A stretch of DNA of 64,000 nucleotides from Candidatus Thorarchaeota archaeon. Lineage in GTDB: Archaea > Asgardarchaeota > Thorarchaeia > Thorarchaeales > Thorarchaeaceae. This document shows positions 1 to 7,661 of the stretch, piece after piece; position 1 is the stretch's first letter; every line of letters begins with the position of its first letter. The notes under the pieces are model-generated. The model did not search any database. It had not been told where the DNA came from and saw nothing but the letters and a program-made list of their open reading frames with translations. A program made the position numbers and the translations under genes. The stretch lies in assembly GCA_011365025.1 (NCBI GenBank), contig RDOF01000005.1, positions 1 through 64,000 of the forward strand, in the 5' to 3' direction.

Positions 1-707
1 GTAATCTCTTCGCCCTCCTCGAAGTCATCCATGCTAACACCCATCTCCTTCAGAATAGCTTCTTGGATTGCCAGCTTATCTATCTCCTCAATGGCCACAC
101 CAGTGACGACCTTGACAAGAAGCTCAGCCTCATTGAGCGGAATGAACTTCCCTTCTGTTTCTGCTGCAATCTTTTGGAATGTCTTGACAGCATTCTGATA
201 ATTCTGAATCTCTGGGAAGCATCCGACAGTGTGGATGACAATTCCTTTCTCGTAGGCCTTTTTGATCTCTTCTTGCCACTTTATCCCACTTGGGGGACCC
301 TTAGGCCAACGGTCGCCTGCTTCTACGCCGTGAGGCGGTGCGTCCCCTATCAGAATCATTACCTTAGCGGCATCACGAAGGTATTCCATTCGGTTCGCCA
401 CATTCAAGGCGTCCGACACAGCCTCAGGACCATCCCCGCCGCCTGAGGCACTCATGCTTCTGATGTTGTTCTCAATCTTCTCAGTGTCAGAACTGAGTTC
501 GAACTTCTGGGTCACAAAGGTGCTTTCCTCAGGAGGGTGGTCTCGATATGAAACGAGCCCAACGCGGAGCCGTTTGCACAACTCCTCCTTCTTGATTGTG
601 CGAATGATTTCGAGTATCTTTCTTTTGGCATTGTCTATGTACGGCCCCATTGAACCTGTATTATCCACTACAAAGACCATGTCTAATTGTCCTAGTTTCT
701 CTGACAT
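1..707 (-). CDS. VWA domain protein, C-terminus outside window
   Basis: The minus strand reads openly from an ATG at 707 to the window edge, about 235 residues, so the C-terminus is missing. The N-terminus holds a von Willebrand factor A fold with a MIDAS-type motif, DNTGSMG, near residue 14. It is followed by the strand-helix pattern of the family (VGLVSYRDHPP, then AAKVMILIGDAPPHG). VWA domains of this kind bind a divalent metal and mediate protein contacts; this looks cytosolic because no signal peptide or membrane segment is visible. An AGGT-type SD lies just before the ATG. No partner such as a MoxR ATPase is in view. The fold is confident; the role is unknown. Confidence 0.85.
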   Translation of the reverse strand, partial: MSEKLGQLDMVFVVDNTGSMGPYIDNAKRKILEIIRTIKKEELCKRLRVGLVSYRDHPPEESTFVTQKFELSSDTEKIENNIRSMSASGGGDGPEAVSDALNVANRMEYLRDAAKVMILIGDAPPHGVEAGDRWPKGPPSGIKWQEEIKKAYEKGIVIHTVGCFPEIQNYQNAVKTFQKIAAETEGKFIPLNEAELLVKVVTGVAIEEIDKLAIQEAILKEMGVSMDDFEEGEEI

Positions 708-873
708 TGTCACTACCTTGCACCGGCATGCTTCTTTTAGCCTAATAATGTCTTAGTAGATTTACAGAAACTAAAGAAGGCCATCATTTCCGGAGTTTGC
801 GTATCTATTCCTTATATTCTGATTAAGAAGAACATCCGAAATCTACATAGACGATGTTCCCCATGAATACGGC

Positions 874-1419
874 ATGCTAGATTTCGTTGTGGGGTATGAT
901 TTTGAGGAGTTCAAAAAATACTACAAGTCACTGGGCGACCTTCACAAATTCTACATCAAGCGCACCTCTCGAGGTCCAAGAGAATTCAAGCTAGGTGATG
1001 ATGAGAGGTTTCATGTTGAGAATGACATTAGGCATTTGATTATCTGGATTGATTCAGGTGAGATTGTAGGTCACTGTATTTGGCATGAAACAAGCACCGA
1101 CGAGATGACTCCAGGCGACCCAGTAGATGATGATTACAAGGATACTTTAAGGGGTCTCTATGGGGGACAAAAGGGCAACCTAGTGGAACTGCACGAGCTC
1201 TGGTTGCGTACAAAACACAGAGGAAAGGGGTATGGTCACCAATTCTTTGACTTCTTCGAAGACTTTGTAGCTGAGAGGGGGTTCGATGGTATCATACACT
1301 ACTCCGATCACCCAGCAGTCTTAGAACTCTGTAGAAAGCGCGGCTACAAAGAGGCATTCCTTGAGAGTTCGGGATGGTATGTTTTTACTCTGGAAATTCT
1401 CTCTTATCAAACAAAATAA
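874..1419 (+). CDS. GNAT family N-acetyltransferase
   Basis: A 181-residue protein with a GNAT core in its second half. The acetyl-CoA pyrophosphate-binding segment is visible as LRTKHRGKGYGHQFF (around residues 108-122), followed by the C-terminal strand and helix with HPAVLELCRKRGYKEA. Such enzymes move an acetyl group from acetyl-CoA to an amine; the substrate cannot be read. The N-terminal half (residues 1-60) is acidic and helical and is not typical of the minimal domain. A TATA-like stretch (TTATATT, near 812) lies about 60 bases upstream. It is a single gene with space on both sides. Confidence 0.85.
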   Translation: MLDFVVGYDFEEFKKYYKSLGDLHKFYIKRTSRGPREFKLGDDERFHVENDIRHLIIWIDSGEIVGHCIWHETSTDEMTPGDPVDDDYKDTLRGLYGGQKGNLVELHELWLRTKHRGKGYGHQFFDFFEDFVAERGFDGIIHYSDHPAVLELCRKRGYKEAFLESSGWYVFTLEILSYQTK

Positions 1420-1567
1420 CTCCGGTCTTCGTACAGCAATTTAGAATAGAAGCGAATGGCTAATTTCCAGCGTGAGATGTGGGAACTCATGCGTCAAAGG
1501 GCTTTCTTAAGAGAGGAGGGTAATTGTCTGAAGAGCAAGCAATTCCCTTTGAAATAGCACCAGCAGT

Positions 1568-2563
1568 ATGGTGACTCTAGTGAAGATATGTATCAATATT
1601 GAACCGCAGTTGGGATATACCTACGAGGACATTGTGATACTGGCAAAAGCAGCAGAAGATGCAGGGTTCTACAGATTCTCAGTTTCAGATCATTTCTTTA
1701 GTTATGTGAAAGGCACAGAGATGCTGTCTCATGAGGCTTGGACAACTATTGCGTTACTCACACCCCAGACTGAACGGATTGTTCTGGGAACGCAGATGAC
1801 ATGTCAGTCCTATAGGAATCCAGCACTTCTGGCAAAAATAGTGGCAAGTCTTGACAATGCATCCAATGGAAGAATGGATTTAGGAATCGGAGCCGGGTGG
1901 AAGGAATCCGAATACGAGGCCTATGGCTATCCATTTCCATCTGCCAAAACGAGAGTCCTGCAGCTTAGAGAAGCCCTACAAATAATCAATCTTCTTTGGA
2001 CCGAGGAGCGACCTAGTTTCGAGGGTGAGTTTTACAGAATCAAGGAAACCATGTTTCAGCCAAAGCCAATACAGAAGCCCCGAGTCCCAATCTGGATTGG
2101 CACAATGAAAGGGAATGCACCGATGATGGAAGAAACCGCCGCCAGATATGCGGATGGGGTGGATTTCCATGGAGAAGACCCAACTGAGTATGCTCAGAAG
2201 ATGGAGAATGTTAAGGCAGCCTGCGATAGGGTTGGACGTGATTTTCAGGAGTTACAATGGTCACTTAGTCCAACCGCAATAGTTCTCGGCGAAGATGAGG
2301 AGGATTACAGAAAACGAAAACAGGAGGTCGTGAAGGAAGAGTGGACGCAGAAAATCTTGGACGACCCAATGAAGGAAAAATGGCTAGAAGCCGCCGTTTC
2401 CAAAGAGCTTGCCGGACCGCCCGATGTAGTGATTGAGAAGTTATCTGAGTATAAGGGTAAAGTCGACATTGTGACCATGGGACTCCCCTACATTGGAAAC
2501 CTACGAGAGAACGGATTGGAAACGATCAGAATCCTGAAGGAGCATATTGCTCCCAAATTGTGA
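1568..2563 (+). CDS. LLM-class F420-type oxidoreductase
   Basis: A 331-residue TIM-barrel protein of the luciferase-like monooxygenase family, which in archaea generally uses coenzyme F420 or flavin to reduce or oxidise small molecules. Family signatures are clear: an N-terminal VKICINIEPQLGY strand, SVSDHFF, RIVLGTQMTCQSYRNPALLAK, ASNGRMDLGIGAGWKESEYEAYG, and FQPKPIQKPRVPIWIGT. Length fits the family. The start is uncertain: the ATG at 1568 has no clear SD, and a GTG at 1580 would match the usual N-terminus better. A second member of the family lies at 13047-13895. The substrate is unknown. Confidence 0.88.
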   Translation: MVTLVKICINIEPQLGYTYEDIVILAKAAEDAGFYRFSVSDHFFSYVKGTEMLSHEAWTTIALLTPQTERIVLGTQMTCQSYRNPALLAKIVASLDNASNGRMDLGIGAGWKESEYEAYGYPFPSAKTRVLQLREALQIINLLWTEERPSFEGEFYRIKETMFQPKPIQKPRVPIWIGTMKGNAPMMEETAARYADGVDFHGEDPTEYAQKMENVKAACDRVGRDFQELQWSLSPTAIVLGEDEEDYRKRKQEVVKEEWTQKILDDPMKEKWLEAAVSKELAGPPDVVIEKLSEYKGKVDIVTMGLPYIGNLRENGLETIRILKEHIAPKL

Positions 2564-2622
2564 TTCTTCACGTAACACAATTTGACCGCCCATAGTAGTC
2601 AGAATTTAATCCAAATCATTGT

Positions 2623-4362
2623 CTATGAGTTGCTCATACTTGGTGCCGTCCTATGTTCAGGTCCAATTTCGGGAGGCTTGGGCTCCTTCTGTAGGAAACC
2701 AGTCGCATTGGCTTCCTGAATTGATATAGGTACAGATGCAACAAGTGCAATAAGCAGCACGCCAATATTGTGTCCAAACATGTCTAGTCCAATGAGGACA
2801 AATCCTGTCAATGCAGCTAGAGAAAGCATGAACATAATGCCAGACGTGCGCATTGCACTAGGGCCATTGTCTTTGCCAGATCTTAGGAAGTCACCTAAAT
2901 CTGCAATGATTCTGAAAGTCAAACTGAGAAGGGCAAAAAGGATAGCTGCAATGGCTGAGCCCATGATGGTGAAGTAGAACAAAGCGTGTCGATGAAGGAA
3001 CACACTTGAAACCTGATTCAGAACCGCACCCATCGACGGATTCATTGGAAGTATGAGCAGCAGAATGATTACTGACAGCAGGAAGTCAGAAAGAGCCTCG
3101 ACACGATGACGCTGCTTCAGAAAGGACTTCTGATGTCCTCTTGTGAGTACATAGAATTTCACACCAATATATAGAAGTGCAAGAAGAAGGCTGCCGGCAT
3201 ATGTCCACAGAACAATGAGGAGGACTCCAATTCCCCTTGTAATGATGAATTCCAAAAACATTGAAGCATTGGCTATTAACAAGAGAGCAGTCCCAATTAT
3301 TGCAACAGACGCGTAGAATTGCGAAACACGTCGAATGATGCGTATGCTTGCCTTCTTAGCCTCGACCATGATTACTTCCATACTAGCGCTATCAACGGTT
3401 TCACTGGGAGAGTAGTAATCTGTCTCCACCCAGAGGTTCTCCAGATTGATGACTATCTGAAATATGATGTATGGACTCACCAAGAACGCAACTAACGAGA
3501 GAAACAGTGTGATTGGAGTTGAGTTGGATATCCAAGCTCCGAATACTAACTGGCTTGTCACGTCGAGCAACCACAGAATTGGAGCATCAAGTAGAATCTC
3601 ATACTTCGCAAAGCTTGCAGGATCCTTATCTCCCAGACGTTGAAATCCCAGGATGGCTCTGCAGCCAAACAGCAGAATGAGAGGATATCCAATCATAAAG
3701 GAATAGCCTACCGGCGCTGGAAGAATAAATATCAGAGAAAAAAGCAAGAAGGCCGCCACGCTTAGGAAGCTGTCCAAGTAGGCCAATTTGCCTCCAAATC
3801 GAATTGATGCGTTTTCTGGAAAAGTAGCACCTCGATGCCAAAAAGCCCACTCACGATAAGTTCGATCATAAGGAATCAGGCCCTTTTGCCTCTGTTTTCG
3901 AAGGAATGCTCCAAATACAAGAAGCACTGTGGAAACTTGGATAAGAGGAATTAGAAGAGAAACGTAAAGCAAAGGAGGATAGAGGAAGAGAGAGCCCAAC
4001 CAGAACGCAATTGAAAAGAGGACTGCAAGTTTCGCCGCTTTGCCAAATGCTGCAGAATAGCTTGAAGGAACTCCTACTCGAGCCAAATCCTTTTCTCGTG
4101 CTGATGGGCCCTTCGCAGGAGCTTCTATCCTTTCAGGAAACATGGAGTAGGTATATTCAGCTGCAACCTCCGATGGAGCGCCAAAGCGTGCTACAACCTT
4201 CTTGGCAGACTGCATGTTCATCTCTCCCCCGGAGATATCCTCAGCCGCAGCAATCATTACTGTACGGAGTTCCGCAATGATCTCGTCAGCAATGGACTCA
4301 TCCAAATGATCGCTGACCATGGCCAGATAGGCATCAATGATATGCTCTGGACCATCAGTCAT
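2623..4362 (-). CDS. HAAS-type multi-spanning membrane protein paired with PadR
   Basis: About 579 residues. I start it at the ATG at 4362 because this overlaps the PadR stop as ATGA, which marks translational coupling; the longer frame from 4416 would run back into PadR. Residues 1-80 form a soluble helical domain like HAAS/DUF1700 (IIDAYLAMVSDHLDES, then SAKKVVARFGAPSEVAAEY), a domain known to occur next to PadR regulators. The rest has about twelve hydrophobic helices. HAAS proteins are thought to act as partners or sensors for the adjacent PadR. What it transports or senses is not visible. Confidence 0.8.
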   Translation of the reverse strand: MTDGPEHIIDAYLAMVSDHLDESIADEIIAELRTVMIAAAEDISGGEMNMQSAKKVVARFGAPSEVAAEYTYSMFPERIEAPAKGPSAREKDLARVGVPSSYSAAFGKAAKLAVLFSIAFWLGSLFLYPPLLYVSLLIPLIQVSTVLLVFGAFLRKQRQKGLIPYDRTYREWAFWHRGATFPENASIRFGGKLAYLDSFLSVAAFLLFSLIFILPAPVGYSFMIGYPLILLFGCRAILGFQRLGDKDPASFAKYEILLDAPILWLLDVTSQLVFGAWISNSTPITLFLSLVAFLVSPYIIFQIVINLENLWVETDYYSPSETVDSASMEVIMVEAKKASIRIIRRVSQFYASVAIIGTALLLIANASMFLEFIITRGIGVLLIVLWTYAGSLLLALLYIGVKFYVLTRGHQKSFLKQRHRVEALSDFLLSVIILLLILPMNPSMGAVLNQVSSVFLHRHALFYFTIMGSAIAAILFALLSLTFRIIADLGDFLRSGKDNGPSAMRTSGIMFMLSLAALTGFVLIGLDMFGHNIGVLLIALVASVPISIQEANATGFLQKEPKPPEIGPEHRTAPSMSNS

Positions 4363-4736
4363 AAGAGACCTGCCTCCTTTATCAATTTCATAAGTTGCTC
4401 GTTCAAATCCTTCCATGATTCAACCATCCTTCGCAAAACTGCTCTACCTTCTCGCGTCATAAAATACAGGCGGCGTCGTTTGCCAGACGAGGACGACCAC
4501 CGACCCTCCAGCAATCCTCTCTTCTCTAACCTCCTCAGTAGAGGATAGGTGGTGCTTGGTTCCACCTGAAGAGCCTCATACTCTTCTTCGCTAAGTTTCT
4601 TCATGATGTCGTAACCCCAAGACTCACCATCTTGGATTATTGCAAGAATAGCCAGCGACAGGGCACCACGACGAATCTCCAAAGACCATCGTTCATACTC
4701 CAATTCTGGATGACCGGAATCATTACCTTGTGTCAT
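4359..4736 (-). CDS. PadR family transcriptional regulator
   Basis: 125 residues with a winged-helix domain. The pattern RRGALSLAILAIIQDGESWGYDI, EPSTTYPLLRRLEKRGLL and the beta-wing GKRRRLYFMTREG is diagnostic of PadR. The C-terminus is a dimerisation helix. PadR proteins repress their own operon and neighbours and respond to small molecules or membrane stress. The stop overlaps the start of the membrane protein by four bases, so the two are co-translated. The upstream region carries two inverted repeats and a TATA box (listed separately), consistent with autoregulation and control of the divergent gene at 4890. Confidence 0.92.
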   Translation of the reverse strand: MTQGNDSGHPELEYERWSLEIRRGALSLAILAIIQDGESWGYDIMKKLSEEEYEALQVEPSTTYPLLRRLEKRGLLEGRWSSSSGKRRRLYFMTREGRAVLRRMVESWKDLNEQLMKLIKEAGLL

Positions 4737-4758
4737 GGTTGACCATTCCTGCAGGCTT

Positions 4759-4770
4759 GTGATGCATCAC
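4759..4770. promoter_or_regulatory. Perfect 12-bp palindrome, candidate operator
   Basis: GTGATGCATCAC is its own reverse complement. It lies 23 bases upstream of the padR start, inside the shared padR/4890 intergenic region. A dimeric winged-helix protein could bind it; no binding data are available from sequence alone. Confidence 0.45.
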
Positions 4771-4772
4771 TG

Positions 4773-4794
4773 ATACTATGCACCACGATAGTAT
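4773..4794. promoter_or_regulatory. Candidate PadR operator (7-8-7 inverted repeat)
   Basis: ATACTAT and ATAGTAT are perfect inverted arms separated by eight bases, the spacing seen in known PadR operators. The site sits just downstream of a TATA-like box for padR, so binding would block initiation. It is embedded in two imperfect direct copies of TATGCnnCACGATA at 4777-4790 and 4792-4805. Confidence 0.55.
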
Positions 4795-4800
4795 GCGGCA

Positions 4801-4812
4801 CGATATATACTT
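4801..4812. promoter_or_regulatory. Shared TATA-like element, divergent promoter
   Basis: GATATATAC gives a TATA-like box on both strands between padR (start at 4736) and the plus-strand gene at 4890. It is placed about 20-30 bases upstream of plausible start sites in both directions, so one region could serve both promoters. Confidence 0.45.
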
Positions 4813-4889
4813 TATGCACATCCTATCGAGCCCCTAATGACTCATGATTTATCAGTTGGAACGCATTCCAAAATTGGCAGGTGTCATAA

Positions 4890-5579
4890 ATGAAAACGAT
4901 AGGAGAGCCGGAAACCAAAGACCTCATCCTAGTGCACATAGCGTTCAGCATTATCTGCATTGTTGCTTTTTTGATGCCGCTTCCTGCAGAGATTGGCCTC
5001 CGACTTTTCATCCTAGTGGTGGTCTACAATGTTCTGATTCCTCTATCGGCATACGTTCGAAAGCATTTGAATTGGATTCCACTATGGGGATTCTCATTCA
5101 TTCTAAGTGTATTCATGGTTATACCAGACTGGTATCTTGCAGACGTCCTTGGTGCGTTGGTATTCCCACCAGATGGATTTCCCAAGATAGGAGCCGTTTC
5201 AAGCTACATGGCTGGGCTGTGGGCAATCCCCATTTTCATCATTCTCTTTGTGGGCAATGAGATGAGAAGCAGAAAGTCCGAGAAATGGGGATATCTAGCC
5301 GTTTCTCTCTTGTCCCTTCTAATCTTTCTAGTAGCAGAAGAAACAATGTGGATGTTGCCTTCGTGGTATGCTGTTGGAGTGACGATGATTGGCCACGTGG
5401 CAATCTACATCATAATGCCGGAAATTCTACTCGGAGTCTCTACACTCATGTGCTATCTCAATGTGAGGAATCGCTCGTACATCTGGTGGGTGTTTGGAGC
5501 ATTTGCGGTCATGGTATTCTATATGGGAAATGCTTCATTCTTCTATTTCCTAATAGAGAGGATCATTCTTGGCGCGTAG
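4890..5579 (+). CDS. Integral membrane protein, function unknown
   Basis: 229 residues with about seven hydrophobic helices beginning near residue 13 (LVHIAFSIICIVAFLM) and ending near the C-terminus (FAVMVFYMGNASFFYFLIERI). It has no signal peptidase site and no catalytic motif that I recognise. Polar or charged residues within helices (AEETMWMLPSW, HVAIYIIMPE) could line a site. It is divergent from the padR/HAAS pair and shares its promoter region, so it may belong to the same response. It ends nine bases before the convergent NAD+ synthetase. Confidence 0.75.
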   Translation: MKTIGEPETKDLILVHIAFSIICIVAFLMPLPAEIGLRLFILVVVYNVLIPLSAYVRKHLNWIPLWGFSFILSVFMVIPDWYLADVLGALVFPPDGFPKIGAVSSYMAGLWAIPIFIILFVGNEMRSRKSEKWGYLAVSLLSLLIFLVAEETMWMLPSWYAVGVTMIGHVAIYIIMPEILLGVSTLMCYLNVRNRSYIWWVFGAFAVMVFYMGNASFFYFLIERIILGA

Positions 5580-5588
5580 ACAGATGGA

Positions 5589-7256
5589 TTAGCCGGGATG
5601 TTCGTTCACTATTGGCATCTTCCACCCAGTTCCGAAGGCTTTGCGTGTGATCCTAATGCAGGGCGGTGCTTGCCAACGTTTGTATTCGGCGCGGCGCACT
5701 CGGTCATAGACATCCTTCACAACCTCTGGGGAATATCCCATTTCGATGAGCTCGGCACGGCCCCGTCGGTTCTCGATAATTTCATCTACCATGGGACTAA
5801 CGATGTCAAAATCAAAGGGGTCATACTGGTCAGGCTTTAACTCAGCAGATGGCTTCTTCTCGATGGACCCTCTAGGGATTATCTCGCGGCCGGCTTGTTT
5901 ATTGTACCACTTCGACAGGGCGTAAACCTGGAGCTTGCTTACGTCGCCAATGACCCCAACTCCTCCAGTCATATCACCATAGAGTGTACAGTAGCCAAGC
6001 GCCAGTTCCGTCTTGTTCCCCGTATTGAGAACGAGAATCCTGAGGTCTCTGAAACGATTTGATATGTCCATGAGGATATTACCCCTGACCCGGGGTTGGA
6101 TGTTCTCATTGGCAACGGGATCATCGTCCCTTTGGCTCAGCTCATGAAGCGACCTAAGCTCGTTCAGAACCCCCCCTGTTGATGTATGGAACTGATCTAC
6201 AATCTCTTGAATCGGGACCTTCACGAAATGAATTCCAAGGCTTTCGGCAAGGAGCTTAGCATCCGATATACTGTGGTCGCTCGAGAACTTGGAGGGCATG
6301 CTTATACCAATAACATTCTCGGGACCGAGAGCTTCAGCCGCGATGCATGCAGTCAGAGAGGAGTCTATACCTCCACTTAAGCCAAGCACGGCACGCTGAA
6401 ATCCAGTCTTTCTGAAGTAATCACGAATCCCAAGAACCAGAGCATTGAAGATCTCACCTTGCTTATCATAAGGAGGCCTGGCGATTTCCGGAGATGACAT
6501 TGTTTCGGGATTTAGCTCGGTAATGATCAGGTCTTCTTCAAAGTCTTCGCCCGTGGCAATCACACTGCCATCAGGGCCGATAGCCACACTTTGCCCAGAG
6601 AACACTAATTCGTCTTGGCCCCCAACGAGATTTGTCAGGAATATTGGAACTCTGTTGGCCACAGCGCGGTCTCGCACTTCTTCCTCACGCTTGAATCGTT
6701 TCCCTGCATAGAAGGGGGATGCGGAGATGTTTAGGATTAGTTGGGCTCCACGATTCACCAGAAGGTCAGTGACCTTGATATCATACTCGTCATCCCAGAG
6801 GTCCTCGCAAATCTGTACTCCGGCCTTGATACTTCGGGACCCCACTTCCAAATCAATCGGCCTAATTTCATCAATACCTGACGGGGTGAAGTATCTGGCC
6901 TCGTCGAACACGTCGTATGTAGGTAGGAGTGTCTTGTGTACGATACGAAGGATGGATTCGTTCTGGATGATGGCGGCTGCATTGAAGAGATCCTCGTCAT
7001 CGAAGTCAACAAAGCCAACAACTGCGGTAATCCCGGGGGTGTTTGAAACAACTCGATTCAACGCTGCTCTGTTTGCATCCAGAAAGGACTGCTCAAGGAG
7101 AAGGTCCTGTGGAGGATAGCCAGCAATTGCCATCTCAGGAAATGTGACAATATTTGCACCTGCTTCTTTTGCCCTCGCAATGTAATCCAGTATCTTCTGC
7201 GCATTGCCCGAAAAATCACCGACGGTAGGATTGATTTGAGCCATAGCTATCTTCAT
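5589..7256 (-). CDS. nadE: Glutamine-dependent NAD+ synthetase
   Basis: 555 residues in two domains. The N-terminal nitrilase-type glutaminase (about 1-260) shows the Glu-Lys-Cys triad: E41 in FPEMAIAGYPP, K108 in VHKTLLPTYD and C150 in GVQICEDLWDD. The C-terminal synthetase (about 265-545) has the ATP-pyrophosphatase loop SGGIDSS at 294-300 and further family motifs (LVLNTGNKTELALGYCTLYGD). It makes NAD+ from deamido-NAD+, ATP and ammonia taken from glutamine, in the cytosol. Length matches two-domain NadE. The start overlaps the stop of the small gene at 7253-7516 as ATGA, suggesting an operon. Confidence 0.96.
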   Translation of the reverse strand: MKIAMAQINPTVGDFSGNAQKILDYIARAKEAGANIVTFPEMAIAGYPPQDLLLEQSFLDANRAALNRVVSNTPGITAVVGFVDFDDEDLFNAAAIIQNESILRIVHKTLLPTYDVFDEARYFTPSGIDEIRPIDLEVGSRSIKAGVQICEDLWDDEYDIKVTDLLVNRGAQLILNISASPFYAGKRFKREEEVRDRAVANRVPIFLTNLVGGQDELVFSGQSVAIGPDGSVIATGEDFEEDLIITELNPETMSSPEIARPPYDKQGEIFNALVLGIRDYFRKTGFQRAVLGLSGGIDSSLTACIAAEALGPENVIGISMPSKFSSDHSISDAKLLAESLGIHFVKVPIQEIVDQFHTSTGGVLNELRSLHELSQRDDDPVANENIQPRVRGNILMDISNRFRDLRILVLNTGNKTELALGYCTLYGDMTGGVGVIGDVSKLQVYALSKWYNKQAGREIIPRGSIEKKPSAELKPDQYDPFDFDIVSPMVDEIIENRRGRAELIEMGYSPEVVKDVYDRVRRAEYKRWQAPPCIRITRKAFGTGWKMPIVNEHPG

Positions 7257-7516
7257 GGGAACCCACTATCCTCAGGCGGCGTATTGCTGAAAAAAGCCTT
7301 TTGTGCTGTTGCCTTGTAGCAAATCTTGCCGCAGGGGAGGGAAACAGGGCAAGATAATGTGAGGAATCCTTGGTAGAAACAGGCAGGCTTGAGTGGCGGC
7401 TTGAAGCCAATATTCTCAGAATCGTCAATCAATGCCGCAAGGGGCGTTCCTGCGGCATACCGGCAAGCATCTGCAAATAGCTCCTTGGAATTCCTCTCTC
7501 CATACTGGATAAACAT
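7253..7516 (-). CDS. Small Cys-containing protein upstream of nadE
   Basis: 87 residues, not recognised. It carries five cysteines (residues 18, 46, 56, 62, 66), the last two as CGKIC, and a Pro-rich middle (FKPPLKPACFYQ). Its stop overlaps the nadE ATG by four bases (ATGA), and its codon use resembles its neighbours, which argues that it is a real co-translated gene rather than a chance frame. No SD is obvious at its ATG, so it may be leaderless. It might bind metal; that is a guess from the cysteines only. Confidence 0.5.
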   Translation of the reverse strand: MFIQYGERNSKELFADACRYAAGTPLAALIDDSENIGFKPPLKPACFYQGFLTLSCPVSLPCGKICYKATAQKAFFSNTPPEDSGFP

Positions 7517-7661
7517 ATTATCCCTGTATCATCCTTATCGATGATTCAACCTGCAAAGATTGATTGTGTTATCTTGGATTCATTCAAGTTTGCGTTCCAG
7601 TTCGTTCTTGCTAAGAAAGAAAGCCTCTTAGGACTTGTTGGATCTTGGTCCATGATTTCCA

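Noticed and set aside
63..756. Two plus-strand frames of 127 and 100 codons
   Set aside because: They lie opposite the VWA gene, whose minus-strand reading gives clear domain motifs; the plus frames have no protein-like pattern.
4844..5260. 138-codon plus-strand frame overlapping the membrane protein at 4890
   Set aside because: Out-of-frame shadow; the 4890 frame has regular transmembrane helices and fits the divergent promoter.
6727..7119. 130-codon plus-strand frame inside nadE
   Set aside because: Antisense shadow of a fully motif-supported gene.
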